Assembly: GCF_009764355.1 (NCBI RefSeq)
Contig: NZ_LNUA01000032.1
Span: forward strand, 434,001-498,000
From: Companilactobacillus bobalius
GTDB lineage: Bacteria; Bacillota; Bacilli; Lactobacillales; Lactobacillaceae
Reading direction: 5' to 3'
DNA length: 64,000 bases
Shown: piece after piece, positions 43,788 to 53,168 of the stretch
Layout: the number at the start of each line of letters is the position of its first letter
Position numbering within the stretch: the first letter of the stretch is position 1
Program-made: the position numbers and the translations under genes
Notes under the pieces: model-generated
The model's input: only the letters and a program-made list of their open reading frames with translations
Databases searched by the model: none
What the model was told of the DNA's origin: nothing

Positions 43788-46258
43788 AGAATAAGAATAC
43801 CAGTATATTAACCTTCAAAAATATTTTAAAATGGATTTTGTCCATTGTGGCTGTTCTAGCCGGAATATTCTTGTTTGTCTTTGTATACTACGCCTTCAGT
43901 GCTCCCGCGGTTAGTCAAGAAAACCTCCAAAGCGGTGGTTCCTCAACAATCGTAGATTCCACTGGTAAGCAGATTGCGTCTTTAGGCGATAATAAGAGAA
44001 ATTACGTTACGATCGATAAAGTTCCACAACAAATGGAAGACGCTGTTGTCTCCATTGAAGATAAGAATTTCTATAATGAACCATTAGGTATTGATCCTGT
44101 CAGAATTGCCAAATCAGCTTTTAATAATGTTACTAAGGGAACTCTTCAAGGTGGAAGTACTTTAACACAACAATTAGTTAAGTTAACGGTCTTCTCTACT
44201 GAAACCAAAGATCAAACCTTTAAACGTAAGATGCAAGAAGCTTGGTTAGCTATGAGAGTTAGTCAAAAATTCTCTAAGCAACAAATCCTTGAATTCTATA
44301 TGAATAAGGTTTATCTGAATAATGGTATCTATGGTGTTGAAACCGGTGCTAAATACTATTATGGCAAGAATTTGAAACAACTTAGTTTACCTCAAATGGC
44401 TTTGTTAGCCGGTTTGCCAAATGCTCCAAGTAATTACGATCCCTATACTCACCCAACCGAAGCTAAGCAACGTCGTGATTTAGTTATTCAAGCAATGTAT
44501 AACAATAATAAGATCACTAAGGCTCAGGCTGATGAAGCTATGAATACACCAATTACTTCCGGACTACAACCATATAAAAAAGTAAGCAACAGTAATAATT
44601 CTAAACGAATTGTCGCTGATCCTTACATCAAGGAAGCAATTACAGAAGTTAAGAAGAAAGGCTTTGATCCATATCGTGATAATCTAAAGATTACTGTTAA
44701 TATGGATTACGATGCTCAAAAACGTCTTTACAATATTGTAAATTCTTCTAACTATGTATCCTTCCCCGATTCAAAAATGCAAGTTGGTGCAACTGTGGTT
44801 AACCCTAATAATGGTAAAGTTGTGGCCATGATTGGTGGACGTAATCTAGGTAATGTTCAATTTGGTTTGAACCGTGCTGTTCAAACTGGACGTAGTAATG
44901 GTTCTACAATGAAGCCTTTACTTGACTACGCTCCAGCTATTGAAAATCTAAACTGGTCTACATATCATCAACTTGAAGATACCGAGTATACTTATGCCGG
45001 TACTAATATTCAATTGAAGGACTGGGATGAGCAATACGAAGGTCAAATGAGTATGCGTAAGGCTTTAGTCAACTCGAGAAATATTCCAGCTGTTAGAGCT
45101 TTATCAGCTGTCGGTCTTTCTAATGCCAAGAGCTTTGTTAAAAAATTAGGAATTACAGTTAAGGACAAAGGTTTGTCAGTTGGTATCGGTGGTAATGTTT
45201 CATCACTTCAAGGTGCAGCAGCTTATTCTGCCTTTTCTAATGGTGGTACATACTATAAACCATATTATGTTTCTAAGATTGAAACGGCTGATGGCATTAC
45301 CCATACTTATGGTAAAAATGGTAAGCAGGCGATGAAAGATTCAACGGCTTATATGATTACCGATATGCTTAAGGGTGTTCCTTCAAGTTATGCTACATAT
45401 GCTAATATTTCCGGTTTACATCAGGCTGGTAAGACTGGTACAACTAACTACGATTCTAATTCTATCGCTCAAAACTCAGCTTTGAGTGGTACAGCCAGAG
45501 ATTCGTGGTACAACGGTTATACAAAGAATTATTCAATTAGCGTTTGGACCGGTTATGATTCTCCAAATCAGAACGGTATTTCATCCACATATCAAAGTGT
45601 TGCTGGAAAGATTTATAAGGCTGAAATGAGTTACTTAGCTGAGAACACTAACAGCAATCCTAACTGGAAGAAACCAAGTTCCGTTGTTTCAATGAGAATT
45701 CAGAACTCTGGTTCAGAAACACCAATTGTTGCCTCCCCTAGTTCCAGTTCATCTAGTTACACTAAAGAGTTATTTGTGAAAGGACATGCACCATCAAATC
45801 CATATAAGGATTCTGATTATTCCTCAAGCAGTGCATCTAAGTCCAGCAGCAATGAAGTAACGACAAACAATCATTCAAGTAGTTCATCAGAATCAACTGA
45901 TTCTGATAATGATACAACTGATAAAGATAATACTGAAACAGGTACAGGTACAAGTTCCGATAGTAATAGTAGTGATAGTGATAACACAACAACCAATAAT
46001 TCGAGTGACTCATCTACTACAAATAATAACTCCAATACTGGTAATACAAATTCCAATAATAGTAACAATACTAATACAGGAAATAGTAATAACAGCAATA
46101 GTGGTGGTACCTCAACTAATAATAATTCCGGTAGTGATAGTAATAACTCATCTAATACTGGCGATTCAAATAGTGGTGGTACAACTAATAGTAATACTGG
46201 TGGTTCTACTAACAGTGGAGCTACTACTAATGGATCTTCAACCGATAGTTCTAATTAG
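43784..46258 (+). CDS. pbp1A: Class A penicillin-binding protein 1A with long Ser/Asn/Thr tail
   Basis: An 824-residue bifunctional wall synthase. A transmembrane anchor is at about 12-36. The glycosyltransferase domain includes VSIEDKNFYNEPLGIDPVRI and LQGGSTLTQQLVKL. The transpeptidase has Ser-xx-Lys in GSTMKP, SRN, and KTGTT (near 556). Residues about 680-824 are a low-complexity Ser/Asn/Thr/Gly/Asp tail, longer than in most homologues. It forms an operon with recU. Confidence 0.93.
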   Translation: MKNKNTSILTFKNILKWILSIVAVLAGIFLFVFVYYAFSAPAVSQENLQSGGSSTIVDSTGKQIASLGDNKRNYVTIDKVPQQMEDAVVSIEDKNFYNEPLGIDPVRIAKSAFNNVTKGTLQGGSTLTQQLVKLTVFSTETKDQTFKRKMQEAWLAMRVSQKFSKQQILEFYMNKVYLNNGIYGVETGAKYYYGKNLKQLSLPQMALLAGLPNAPSNYDPYTHPTEAKQRRDLVIQAMYNNNKITKAQADEAMNTPITSGLQPYKKVSNSNNSKRIVADPYIKEAITEVKKKGFDPYRDNLKITVNMDYDAQKRLYNIVNSSNYVSFPDSKMQVGATVVNPNNGKVVAMIGGRNLGNVQFGLNRAVQTGRSNGSTMKPLLDYAPAIENLNWSTYHQLEDTEYTYAGTNIQLKDWDEQYEGQMSMRKALVNSRNIPAVRALSAVGLSNAKSFVKKLGITVKDKGLSVGIGGNVSSLQGAAAYSAFSNGGTYYKPYYVSKIETADGITHTYGKNGKQAMKDSTAYMITDMLKGVPSSYATYANISGLHQAGKTGTTNYDSNSIAQNSALSGTARDSWYNGYTKNYSISVWTGYDSPNQNGISSTYQSVAGKIYKAEMSYLAENTNSNPNWKKPSSVVSMRIQNSGSETPIVASPSSSSSSYTKELFVKGHAPSNPYKDSDYSSSSASKSSSNEVTTNNHSSSSSESTDSDNDTTDKDNTETGTGTSSDSNSSDSDNTTTNNSSDSSTTNNNSNTGNTNSNNSNNTNTGNSNNSNSGGTSTNNNSGSDSNNSSNTGDSNSGGTTNSNTGGSTNSGATTNGSSTDSSN

Positions 46259-46267
46259 TGGTTAAAT

Positions 46268-46313
46268 GAAAAATCCGCATTCAGCTTTTTATGTTGAGTG
46301 CGGATTTTTTTGA
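46268..46313 (+). terminator. Terminator after pbp1A
   Basis: AAAATCCGCAtTCA and TGAgTGCGGATTTTTTT pair with a 13-base loop. A-rich and T-rich sides make it bidirectional, also serving the converging rhamnosidase gene. Confidence 0.85.
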
Positions 46314-46321
46314 CTAATTAA

Positions 46322-48592
46322 TTATTGTGTAATGAGATACTTTATTAAAATATTGTTGTCTTCTATATGCTTAGTTTGTGACTCTATATGGTACTTATCA
46401 GAGATATTTAAATGATAAGTTATATTCTTGGGAATTTGTAATTGCAGTTCAATTTGTTGATCAACCCTTTGCCATTTTGTTTGAATAATCCCAGAAATAG
46501 TTTTCAACTGACAGTCAACATGATTTGTTTCAGTATCAAAATAAGGTCTAATACTGATATCAGAGCAACCAACAGATGAATCGCTTATTTGTATTCCACC
46601 GAGTGCTTCATAATACCACTGGATATAGCTTGAGAACATTGCGTGATTAGCAGAAGAATGTTTACTTCTGAATGGTTCTGATAAAACTTGGTTTCCGTTA
46701 TTTAGCATATTATAAAAGCCAATTTCACTTTTTTGTGTAAGCCAATTACTTACAATTCTATCGCAATTATTTTCATGAAGAACACGGTACAATATTGGCA
46801 TTCCAAATATTCCGGCAGTAAATAATCCCTTATCTTTCTTTATTTGTTTAATTAAAGCAGATAGAAGCTTCTTTTTGTCGCCTAGATTTAATAATAATGC
46901 AAAGGCTAGACCACTTTGTGTTCCTTGGCCCAAAGTTCCATCTTCATTTGTAAATTTGGTTTTGATGGTTTTAATTAATTGTTTTTTTTCAACATCAATT
47001 TCATTAATATCAGTGATTTTGTTTAAAACTGTTGCCAAACGTTCTATAAGAATACTGAAACTAAGAATTGTACAATAACCAATTAATAATTTATCTGGTG
47101 TTTTGTCATAAAAGTTTTTGACAAGAATGCTTCCGTGATCACCTATACAATTATTGGCTAGTTGATCAACTGGAATTGATTGTAGATAATCATATTGCTT
47201 TTTAGCAGCATCATAGTATTTATTTAATAAGGCTTTGTCACCATAAAACTGGTAATGCTTCCATAGAAGATATGGCAAAACCAATTGCCAAAGGATAGGT
47301 CCCTCGCCTTGGCCAGTTCCATTAGTTTGAATGCCCATATATGGTGCCGTTTCGGGGATACCACCATTTTCTGTTTGTTCAAGTACGAAGTCGGAGATAG
47401 TTTTTTCATAGAACTTTTTAAGATCGAAGCTATATAAGTTAGAATTGGCCAATGCAACTATATCACCGCCGTATTGCAATCTTTCACGAGCACAATCTTC
47501 AAAAACTGAATGTACATTATTTAATTTTGTTCGCATTCCGGCAACAAATAACTGGTTTAAATAATTGTTGTCTGTTGATATTGTTCCGACTCGTTCTAAG
47601 TCAGTATGTACATAAGTACCCTTGATTTCAGATAAAGTATGTTTGTTAATATTAGAAACTAAAACATATCTAAATGAGTGGTATGAGAATTTATTTTCAA
47701 ATGTTTGGATACCCTCGTGACAAATTATTCGATCCTCTTGAATAGCCTTTTTGGGGGCTCCTGGACCGCCAGTGATTTCAGATATTTCTCCTATATTGCC
47801 GACATACGAAGTATTAAATAATAATTTTCCGTTTTCCATGGTTTCACTATATTTTAAAGAAATATTTTGATTTTGATGTCCATTAATCGTTAACTTCATG
47901 AATCCGCTAATGGTCTCTCCAAAGTCAATTAATACATCGTTACCAACTTGCGAAACCTGTAATGGCGCGACAATTTTTGCCTTTTTTACTTTAGGAATGA
48001 AACTGGCACGCATATTCTTTTGATCTTTTTCATCAATAGGAACCTCAATTGCAGGGTTATCACTAACTTTTGATTGTGTGAAGTTAACGTGTTCTCCTAA
48101 GTATAAATTGTTCATCGTAATTATCCCTTGATGAACCATCCATTCCGTATTAGAAAATTGAATTAGTTCTTCGTTATCGAATAAATTAAGTATAAACTTT
48201 GGTTCCCCTATTCTTGATAAACGTTGGCGCAAATTATATTTGCCGAATAAATTTAATGGTGATGGATTATACATTCCATTTCCCAATTCAACTTCAATTT
48301 CATTTTTCCCATTCTTGGTTAAATCAGTGATGTTATATTCGTCGTAGTAAATTCTTTTAGAAAAGTCAGTCCAATCATTATTCAATTCAAAATTACCGAC
48401 ACGATTGCCATTAACATGAACAATATAATATCCTAATGCGGCAATCTTTAATTTAATGTTATTTAAATCTGTGATTTCAAAAGTTTGTGTGAAGATTGGA
48501 TTAGGATTTTGCAAATAATAATTGCGATTATCAGGTCCATAGTCCATTTGAGGAGCTTGTATCCAATTACCGATGAATTCTTTGTTACTCAT
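46322..48592 (-). CDS. GH78 alpha-L-rhamnosidase-like protein
   Basis: A 756-residue GH78 protein. The N-terminal beta-sandwich carries KIAALGYYIVHVNGNRVG and YYDEYNITDL. Bacterial rhamnosidase A/B domains lead into the (alpha/alpha)6 barrel with EDCARERLQYGGD, the catalytic entry corresponding to DCPxRxExxGWxGD in the paralogue at 58884. A C-terminal beta-sheet ends it. No signal peptide, so it acts in the cytoplasm on imported rhamnosides. It is 1 bp downstream of a PTS IIC gene, so both are co-transcribed. Confidence 0.85.
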   Translation of the reverse strand: MSNKEFIGNWIQAPQMDYGPDNRNYYLQNPNPIFTQTFEITDLNNIKLKIAALGYYIVHVNGNRVGNFELNNDWTDFSKRIYYDEYNITDLTKNGKNEIEVELGNGMYNPSPLNLFGKYNLRQRLSRIGEPKFILNLFDNEELIQFSNTEWMVHQGIITMNNLYLGEHVNFTQSKVSDNPAIEVPIDEKDQKNMRASFIPKVKKAKIVAPLQVSQVGNDVLIDFGETISGFMKLTINGHQNQNISLKYSETMENGKLLFNTSYVGNIGEISEITGGPGAPKKAIQEDRIICHEGIQTFENKFSYHSFRYVLVSNINKHTLSEIKGTYVHTDLERVGTISTDNNYLNQLFVAGMRTKLNNVHSVFEDCARERLQYGGDIVALANSNLYSFDLKKFYEKTISDFVLEQTENGGIPETAPYMGIQTNGTGQGEGPILWQLVLPYLLWKHYQFYGDKALLNKYYDAAKKQYDYLQSIPVDQLANNCIGDHGSILVKNFYDKTPDKLLIGYCTILSFSILIERLATVLNKITDINEIDVEKKQLIKTIKTKFTNEDGTLGQGTQSGLAFALLLNLGDKKKLLSALIKQIKKDKGLFTAGIFGMPILYRVLHENNCDRIVSNWLTQKSEIGFYNMLNNGNQVLSEPFRSKHSSANHAMFSSYIQWYYEALGGIQISDSSVGCSDISIRPYFDTETNHVDCQLKTISGIIQTKWQRVDQQIELQLQIPKNITYHLNISDKYHIESQTKHIEDNNILIKYLITQ

Positions 48593-48593
48593 T

Positions 48594-49880
48594 TCATTTC
48601 TCCTCTTCTTGCTTTTCTTCGACCATTATTTCTTTGTCAGCAATTTTGACGAATGGTAACCAGACCAAAATGACAGCAACAAAACAAACTAGTTGTAAAA
48701 TAGCTCCAGAAATACTTCCTGTTACTAGATAACCGCTAATTACAATTGGAGTTGTCCAAGGTACTTGTACTAAACCGGTTGGTAGCGGTACTAGATGAAG
48801 AGCAAATGCTGTATAAGAAATCACGATAGATACTACATTGCTGAATAGTAAGGGAATAAAGTAAGTTACGTTAAGCATTAATGGAATACCGAATAATGTT
48901 GGTTCCCCGATATTAAAAAGATATGGAATCCCAGCAACCTTTTTCATTTCACTATAACGATGACTATGTGCAATTAAGATAATGGCGAAGATTGATCCGA
49001 TAACAACGATACTAGCAAATCCATCCCAGAAACTCTGAGAAATAATATTAGGAATAGCATGATGTGCTAAACTGGCTGTTTTATTTTCGTCTTGTAGAAC
49101 TTGAAAAATTGGTGTCATAACACCGTTAACTATTGAATCACCATGGATACCGAAGAACCATAGAAGTTGACCAAACATTTTAACTAGAATAATACCAATT
49201 AGTGAACCACCCATTGCTTTTAGTGGTGTTCCTAAGATCATATTAAATAGTTCCAACGCACTTAATTTAGCAAAATTATCTAAAATTAATCTAAATATCC
49301 AAAATAGCGTAATGACTACAAACGATGGAATAAGCGATTCGAATGGAGATGAAACTGCTGGAGGAACCGAAGCTGGCATTTTAATTTTTATACCTTTACG
49401 GTCAATTACTCGATAAATTACAGCAACTGCAATAGATACTAAAATGGCTAGAAAAATTGATTGAGCTCCGATAGTTGTAATATCTAAAAAACTACCAGCT
49501 TTAGTTGTCTTGTAAGGTGTTAAAACCATAAAGCTAACTACCGATGTGAGCATAGCTTGCATACCGTTGATCTTCATTTCGTCAGCAAGTGTTCTTGATA
49601 CTGCTAGTAGAACTAGTAAACCACCAATGGCTAAACTAGCATCGTTAACAATAGCCAGCTTAGTTGACCATTGCGTAACAGTTAAGTTAAAAAGTGAAGC
49701 CATCCAAGCATTGACACTTGGAACTGGAAAATTACCAATGATTAAGAATACAGAAGTAATAACTGTAAATGGCATGTATGCTAACATCCCATTTTTAATA
49801 GCATTTATATAGATATTCTTATTAAAGGCCATTGATAATTTACCTAATGAGGATTGAAACTTATCCATAATATTACTCAA
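48594..49880 (-). CDS. PTS sugar transporter subunit IIC (cellobiose/lichenan type)
   Basis: A 428-residue EIIC permease of the lactose/cellobiose superfamily: GMLAYMPFTVITSVFLIIGNFP, LWFFGIHGDSIVNGVMTP and GIPYLFNIGEPTLFGIPLMLN. About ten helices. No IIA or IIB gene is in the window, so it must borrow them. Linked to the GH78 gene it may import a rhamnose-containing glycoside. A catabolite-site-like sequence lies upstream, and a divergent AraC gene starts at 50004. Confidence 0.88.
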   Translation of the reverse strand: MSNIMDKFQSSLGKLSMAFNKNIYINAIKNGMLAYMPFTVITSVFLIIGNFPVPSVNAWMASLFNLTVTQWSTKLAIVNDASLAIGGLLVLLAVSRTLADEMKINGMQAMLTSVVSFMVLTPYKTTKAGSFLDITTIGAQSIFLAILVSIAVAVIYRVIDRKGIKIKMPASVPPAVSSPFESLIPSFVVITLFWIFRLILDNFAKLSALELFNMILGTPLKAMGGSLIGIILVKMFGQLLWFFGIHGDSIVNGVMTPIFQVLQDENKTASLAHHAIPNIISQSFWDGFASIVVIGSIFAIILIAHSHRYSEMKKVAGIPYLFNIGEPTLFGIPLMLNVTYFIPLLFSNVVSIVISYTAFALHLVPLPTGLVQVPWTTPIVISGYLVTGSISGAILQLVCFVAVILVWLPFVKIADKEIMVEEKQEEEK

Positions 49881-49933
49881 AATAGTGCACCCCTTTGAAT
49901 TATTCTTTCTTTACAATGCTATAATAGCAATTA

Positions 49934-49947
49934 GTTCAGCGCTTTCA
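49934..49947. promoter_or_regulatory. Catabolite-responsive-element-like site before PTS IIC
   Basis: On the minus strand TGAAAGCGCTGAAC keeps the TGAAAGCG core of the CcpA site but departs at the last two positions. It lies between the divergent permease and AraC genes, where CcpA repression would be expected. Confidence 0.45.
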
Positions 49948-50003
49948 CAATGTGATAATCTGTTTTAAAAAGTATCTTTTTTTGATATTTAAGGAGTATA
50001 AGG

Positions 50004-50990
50004 ATGAACTATCAAGATTTAGAAGAATTTTTATCAGGTCCTTCAACTTATAATCGTGCTACTAGTGATGAAATACGAAAGCATTTCCAAAATAAGTATG
50101 AATCAGTACCTTATAAGAATGAACCACTCTTTATTTTTAACGACGATCGGCCATTTGATAATGATAGTCATATGATTCAATTACATCGACGAAATATGAG
50201 CAGAGTCCCTTACCATATCTTTCATTTCATTGTTCTAACTTATGTTTATTCAGGAATGATAACAATGCTAGTTGAAGGTCAAAAGATACTTTTAAAAAAA
50301 GGTGACCTAATTATACTGGATAAGTATGTTCCTCACGCGGTCTTACCTACTTCTAAGAATGATTTAGGAATTAATATAATTTTAGATAATAATTTCTTTG
50401 AAAATACCATTATAAAATCTGATAAAGATAATTCTCTACCTAATTTTATGATTGAATTGATGAGCCATCAGTACGCGCATAATCACTTTTTATTTTTTTC
50501 TACAAATGATTTACCAATTATTCATAATTCAATTCAGAATATATTGTGCGAAGATTTGGATAAGAAAAAATTCGCCAGTACCGTCATTGATAATTACATT
50601 ATGATAATATTTATGACCTTGATTCGATTACAACCAGTTGAAACGAGTTTTAATAACTCCAATTTACACATTCAAAAAATTATCTCTGAGGTTAACAAGT
50701 ATATTCAGAAAAATTATAAGGAGGGCGAATTGAATAAGCTTTGTCAGCAAATTAATTACAGTCCCTCTCATATTAGTCGAGTTATCCATCAAAATACGGG
50801 TAAGACATTTAAGGAGTTAATCAACCATCAACGTATGGAGAGAGCTAAAGTACTTCTACAAGATAGAACTTTAACTGTAAATGAGATTGCTGAAAAAGTT
50901 GGTATTAATAATATGACCAATTTTTATAGACGATTTGAAAAATTTGTTGGCGTGACTCCTAAAAAATATCGGGATGAATTAAAAAAATAG
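50004..50990 (+). CDS. AraC-family transcriptional regulator
   Basis: A 328-residue regulator with an N-terminal cupin (VLTYVYSGMITMLVEGQKILLKKGDLIILDKYVPH, about 72-112) and two C-terminal helix-turn-helix motifs (LCQQINYSPSHISRVIHQNTGKTF; VNEIAEKVGINNMTNFYRRFEKFVGVTPKKYR). It is divergent from the PTS-GH78 operon and lies between two PTS IIC genes; it probably activates one or both on sensing a plant sugar. Confidence 0.9.
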   Translation: MNYQDLEEFLSGPSTYNRATSDEIRKHFQNKYESVPYKNEPLFIFNDDRPFDNDSHMIQLHRRNMSRVPYHIFHFIVLTYVYSGMITMLVEGQKILLKKGDLIILDKYVPHAVLPTSKNDLGINIILDNNFFENTIIKSDKDNSLPNFMIELMSHQYAHNHFLFFSTNDLPIIHNSIQNILCEDLDKKKFASTVIDNYIMIIFMTLIRLQPVETSFNNSNLHIQKIISEVNKYIQKNYKEGELNKLCQQINYSPSHISRVIHQNTGKTFKELINHQRMERAKVLLQDRTLTVNEIAEKVGINNMTNFYRRFEKFVGVTPKKYRDELKK

Positions 50991-51025
50991 AACATTACCC
51001 TTTATGAGTAATGCTCTATTTTTTT
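50987..51025. terminator. Bidirectional terminator after the AraC gene
   Basis: AATAGA-CATTAC and GTAATG-TCTATTTTTTT form the stem; both strands end in T-runs, serving the AraC gene and the converging PTS IIC gene. Confidence 0.85.
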
Positions 51026-51032
51026 GGAGATT

Positions 51033-52304
51033 TTACTTATTTTCTATTTCAAAAGCTTTATTATCATCGTATTTAAAGAATGGATAATAAAACACAAAAT
51101 GAATAGCTACGGCAAAGATAATGATTAGTGCAAAGATAATTCCACCTTCTGCAAAGGCAGTAATAATTGGTGGTGTAACCCATGGGAAACCTAGCTGAAA
51201 TGCAGGATTAATATTGAACTTAACTACATTATAGATTCCCCAACCTATTAGTGCTGCCACTGGCTGAGAAAGAATCATAGGAAGAAAATAAACAGGATTC
51301 ATTACTAGTGGGACACCAAATATTATTGGCTCATTAATATTAAAGAGATTAGGAATAATGAGCACCTTACGTAGTTCTTTGTATTTTTTTGATTTAGCTA
51401 AAAGCAGTGAGCAACAAAATCCCAATGTACCACCAAAACCACCGAGATTGGCAACTAGATAAACAACCATAAATGCTCCATATGGTAAAGCCTTACCCGT
51501 ATTAAATGCCTGCATATTGGCGACAATTGCGCTAATAACAACAGGTGTGTAAAATCCGGTAAGTGATGCAGGATGAACTCCGAAAAACCATAATAAATTG
51601 CAGATCAAACTAAATAAAATATAAGCTGCTGGAGAGGTTCCCAAGGTCATTAATGGAGTTTGAATAATGGCATTAAATGAGTCAAATAGATTTCCCTTGG
51701 ACGTGAATAAGAATAAGACTTTAATTACAAAAACTGATGACAGGATTACAACTGCAGGTATAGATGAGGCTAATGAATTAGCAACCATTGGTGGTACAGA
51801 GTCAGGTAAATTAATTCTCAATTTACTGTGCATTAATTTTCCATACAGATAAGTAATCAGAATGCCGACTACCATAGCTAAGAAAATACCTTTACTGCCT
51901 AAATAACTATCAGTTAATGCAGTAATAGTATTCTTACCTACCTTCAATTGTGAAGGAATAAGTATTAAAAAGCTTGCGATGGAGATAACTACACCGCTCA
52001 TTCCTTTCATACCAATTTTCTGACTATATGCATTAGAAACAGTGACAATTAGATAGATTGGTAAGAGTGACAAAGTAACGTTGGTTGCTTGTTGCCCAGC
52101 ATTATATATGTTTGTTGCAAGAAGAAAATGTTTCCATGAACTGATAGGCAAGTTGATTAAAATGGTAATTAAAGAGACGCCTATTGTAACGGGGACTGTA
52201 TCAATACATCCCTGTACTACAGCTTGAATTACTTTATTGTTGCCAAATTTTGATGATAATGGACCCAACACATTTGACAAAAAAATTTTAAATTTGTTAA
52301 ACAT
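51033..52304 (-). CDS. PTS sugar transporter subunit IIC (cellobiose type)
   Basis: A 423-residue EIIC with LLWFFGVHPASLTGFYTPVV, NLFNINEPIIFGVPLVMNPVYFLP and PPIITAF, typical of beta-glucoside/cellobiose permeases. About ten helices. It is a paralogue of the permease at 48594. It stands next to a RpiR regulator and the phospho-beta-glucosidase gene, so a beta-glucoside is the likely cargo. No IIA or IIB gene is adjacent. Confidence 0.88.
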   Translation of the reverse strand: MFNKFKIFLSNVLGPLSSKFGNNKVIQAVVQGCIDTVPVTIGVSLITILINLPISSWKHFLLATNIYNAGQQATNVTLSLLPIYLIVTVSNAYSQKIGMKGMSGVVISIASFLILIPSQLKVGKNTITALTDSYLGSKGIFLAMVVGILITYLYGKLMHSKLRINLPDSVPPMVANSLASSIPAVVILSSVFVIKVLFLFTSKGNLFDSFNAIIQTPLMTLGTSPAAYILFSLICNLLWFFGVHPASLTGFYTPVVISAIVANMQAFNTGKALPYGAFMVVYLVANLGGFGGTLGFCCSLLLAKSKKYKELRKVLIIPNLFNINEPIIFGVPLVMNPVYFLPMILSQPVAALIGWGIYNVVKFNINPAFQLGFPWVTPPIITAFAEGGIIFALIIIFAVAIHFVFYYPFFKYDDNKAFEIENK

Positions 52305-52384
52305 TATTGAACACCCTTTCTTTTTTTCAACAATGTTAGATTAGCATTGGGTTCAAATCACAACTCATCAATACTTGACCACTT

Positions 52385-53083
52385 TTAGTATTCTTCGTAG
52401 ACCCTATCTAGAAAATACATTAGACCATACTTAGATTCACCATAATAACTATACGTGCCTATTTTTATAACCTCGTCAAATACATTAATATTTTCAGGGA
52501 TAGTTTGAGTCAACAGTAATTTTTGAAATTTATATGAATCCAAATTCATATTCATTAAAAAATTCCCCTGATCTGAAATTATTATTACTAGATCATTACG
52601 ATCCAGTGCTTCCAAAGCTTGTTCTGCATTTTGATCAAATAGCGTTTCGACGTACTTATGTTTTAATGCCATTTTAACTTGAAATTCAGTTACAAATGGA
52701 TAATTGGTAGCAAAGGATAAGATAATGATTCTATCAGAATTTCGTATTCTTTGAACAACATTGTTTATATTCAAATCAGATGTTTCTTCTATATTAAGTA
52801 GGACATTCTTTTTATATTCTTCGTTATTAAATCCATCGGTTGGATAAACCAATTTGGGTAATGTAATTATTTTTCTAAGTTGTTTAAAATTATCAAAACC
52901 AATTTTTTTAATAAGTCTGTTTAAGGTCGATGGTGAACAATGACAAAATTGAGCTGCTTCTTCTAATGACATCTTACTTATTTTTTCTAAATTGTTAATC
53001 ATGATTTTAGCAATAGAAGCACTCGAATTATGCTCTTTGTTTTCTCTTAAATATTCTAAAAGCTTAATTATTAGTAATTCCAT
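52385..53083 (-). CDS. MurR/RpiR-family transcriptional regulator
   Basis: A 232-residue regulator with an N-terminal helix-turn-helix of RpiR type (SLEEAAQFCHCSPSTLNRLIKKIGFDNFKQLR, about 40-72) and a C-terminal SIS sugar-phosphate domain with NSDRIIILSFATNYPF and LDRNDLVIIISDQGNF. ATG 53083 behind GGGGGA is used rather than the longer frame to 53125. It is divergent from the GH1 gene (85 bp apart) and probably controls it and the PTS gene. Confidence 0.85.
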   Translation of the reverse strand: MELLIIKLLEYLRENKEHNSSASIAKIMINNLEKISKMSLEEAAQFCHCSPSTLNRLIKKIGFDNFKQLRKIITLPKLVYPTDGFNNEEYKKNVLLNIEETSDLNINNVVQRIRNSDRIIILSFATNYPFVTEFQVKMALKHKYVETLFDQNAEQALEALDRNDLVIIISDQGNFLMNMNLDSYKFQKLLLTQTIPENINVFDEVIKIGTYSYYGESKYGLMYFLDRVYEEY

Positions 53084-53168
53084 AAATATCCCCCATCTAC
53101 TCAAATGTTGAAGAGTTTGAATCAATACTTAACATTATACTTGATTCATATTAACAGAGGTGATTGTA

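Noticed and set aside
45871..46265. Open frames on both strands across the pbp1A tail
   Set aside because: They are products of the simple repeat coding the Ser/Asn/Thr tail; composition is only Leu/Val/Ile-type shadow sequence.
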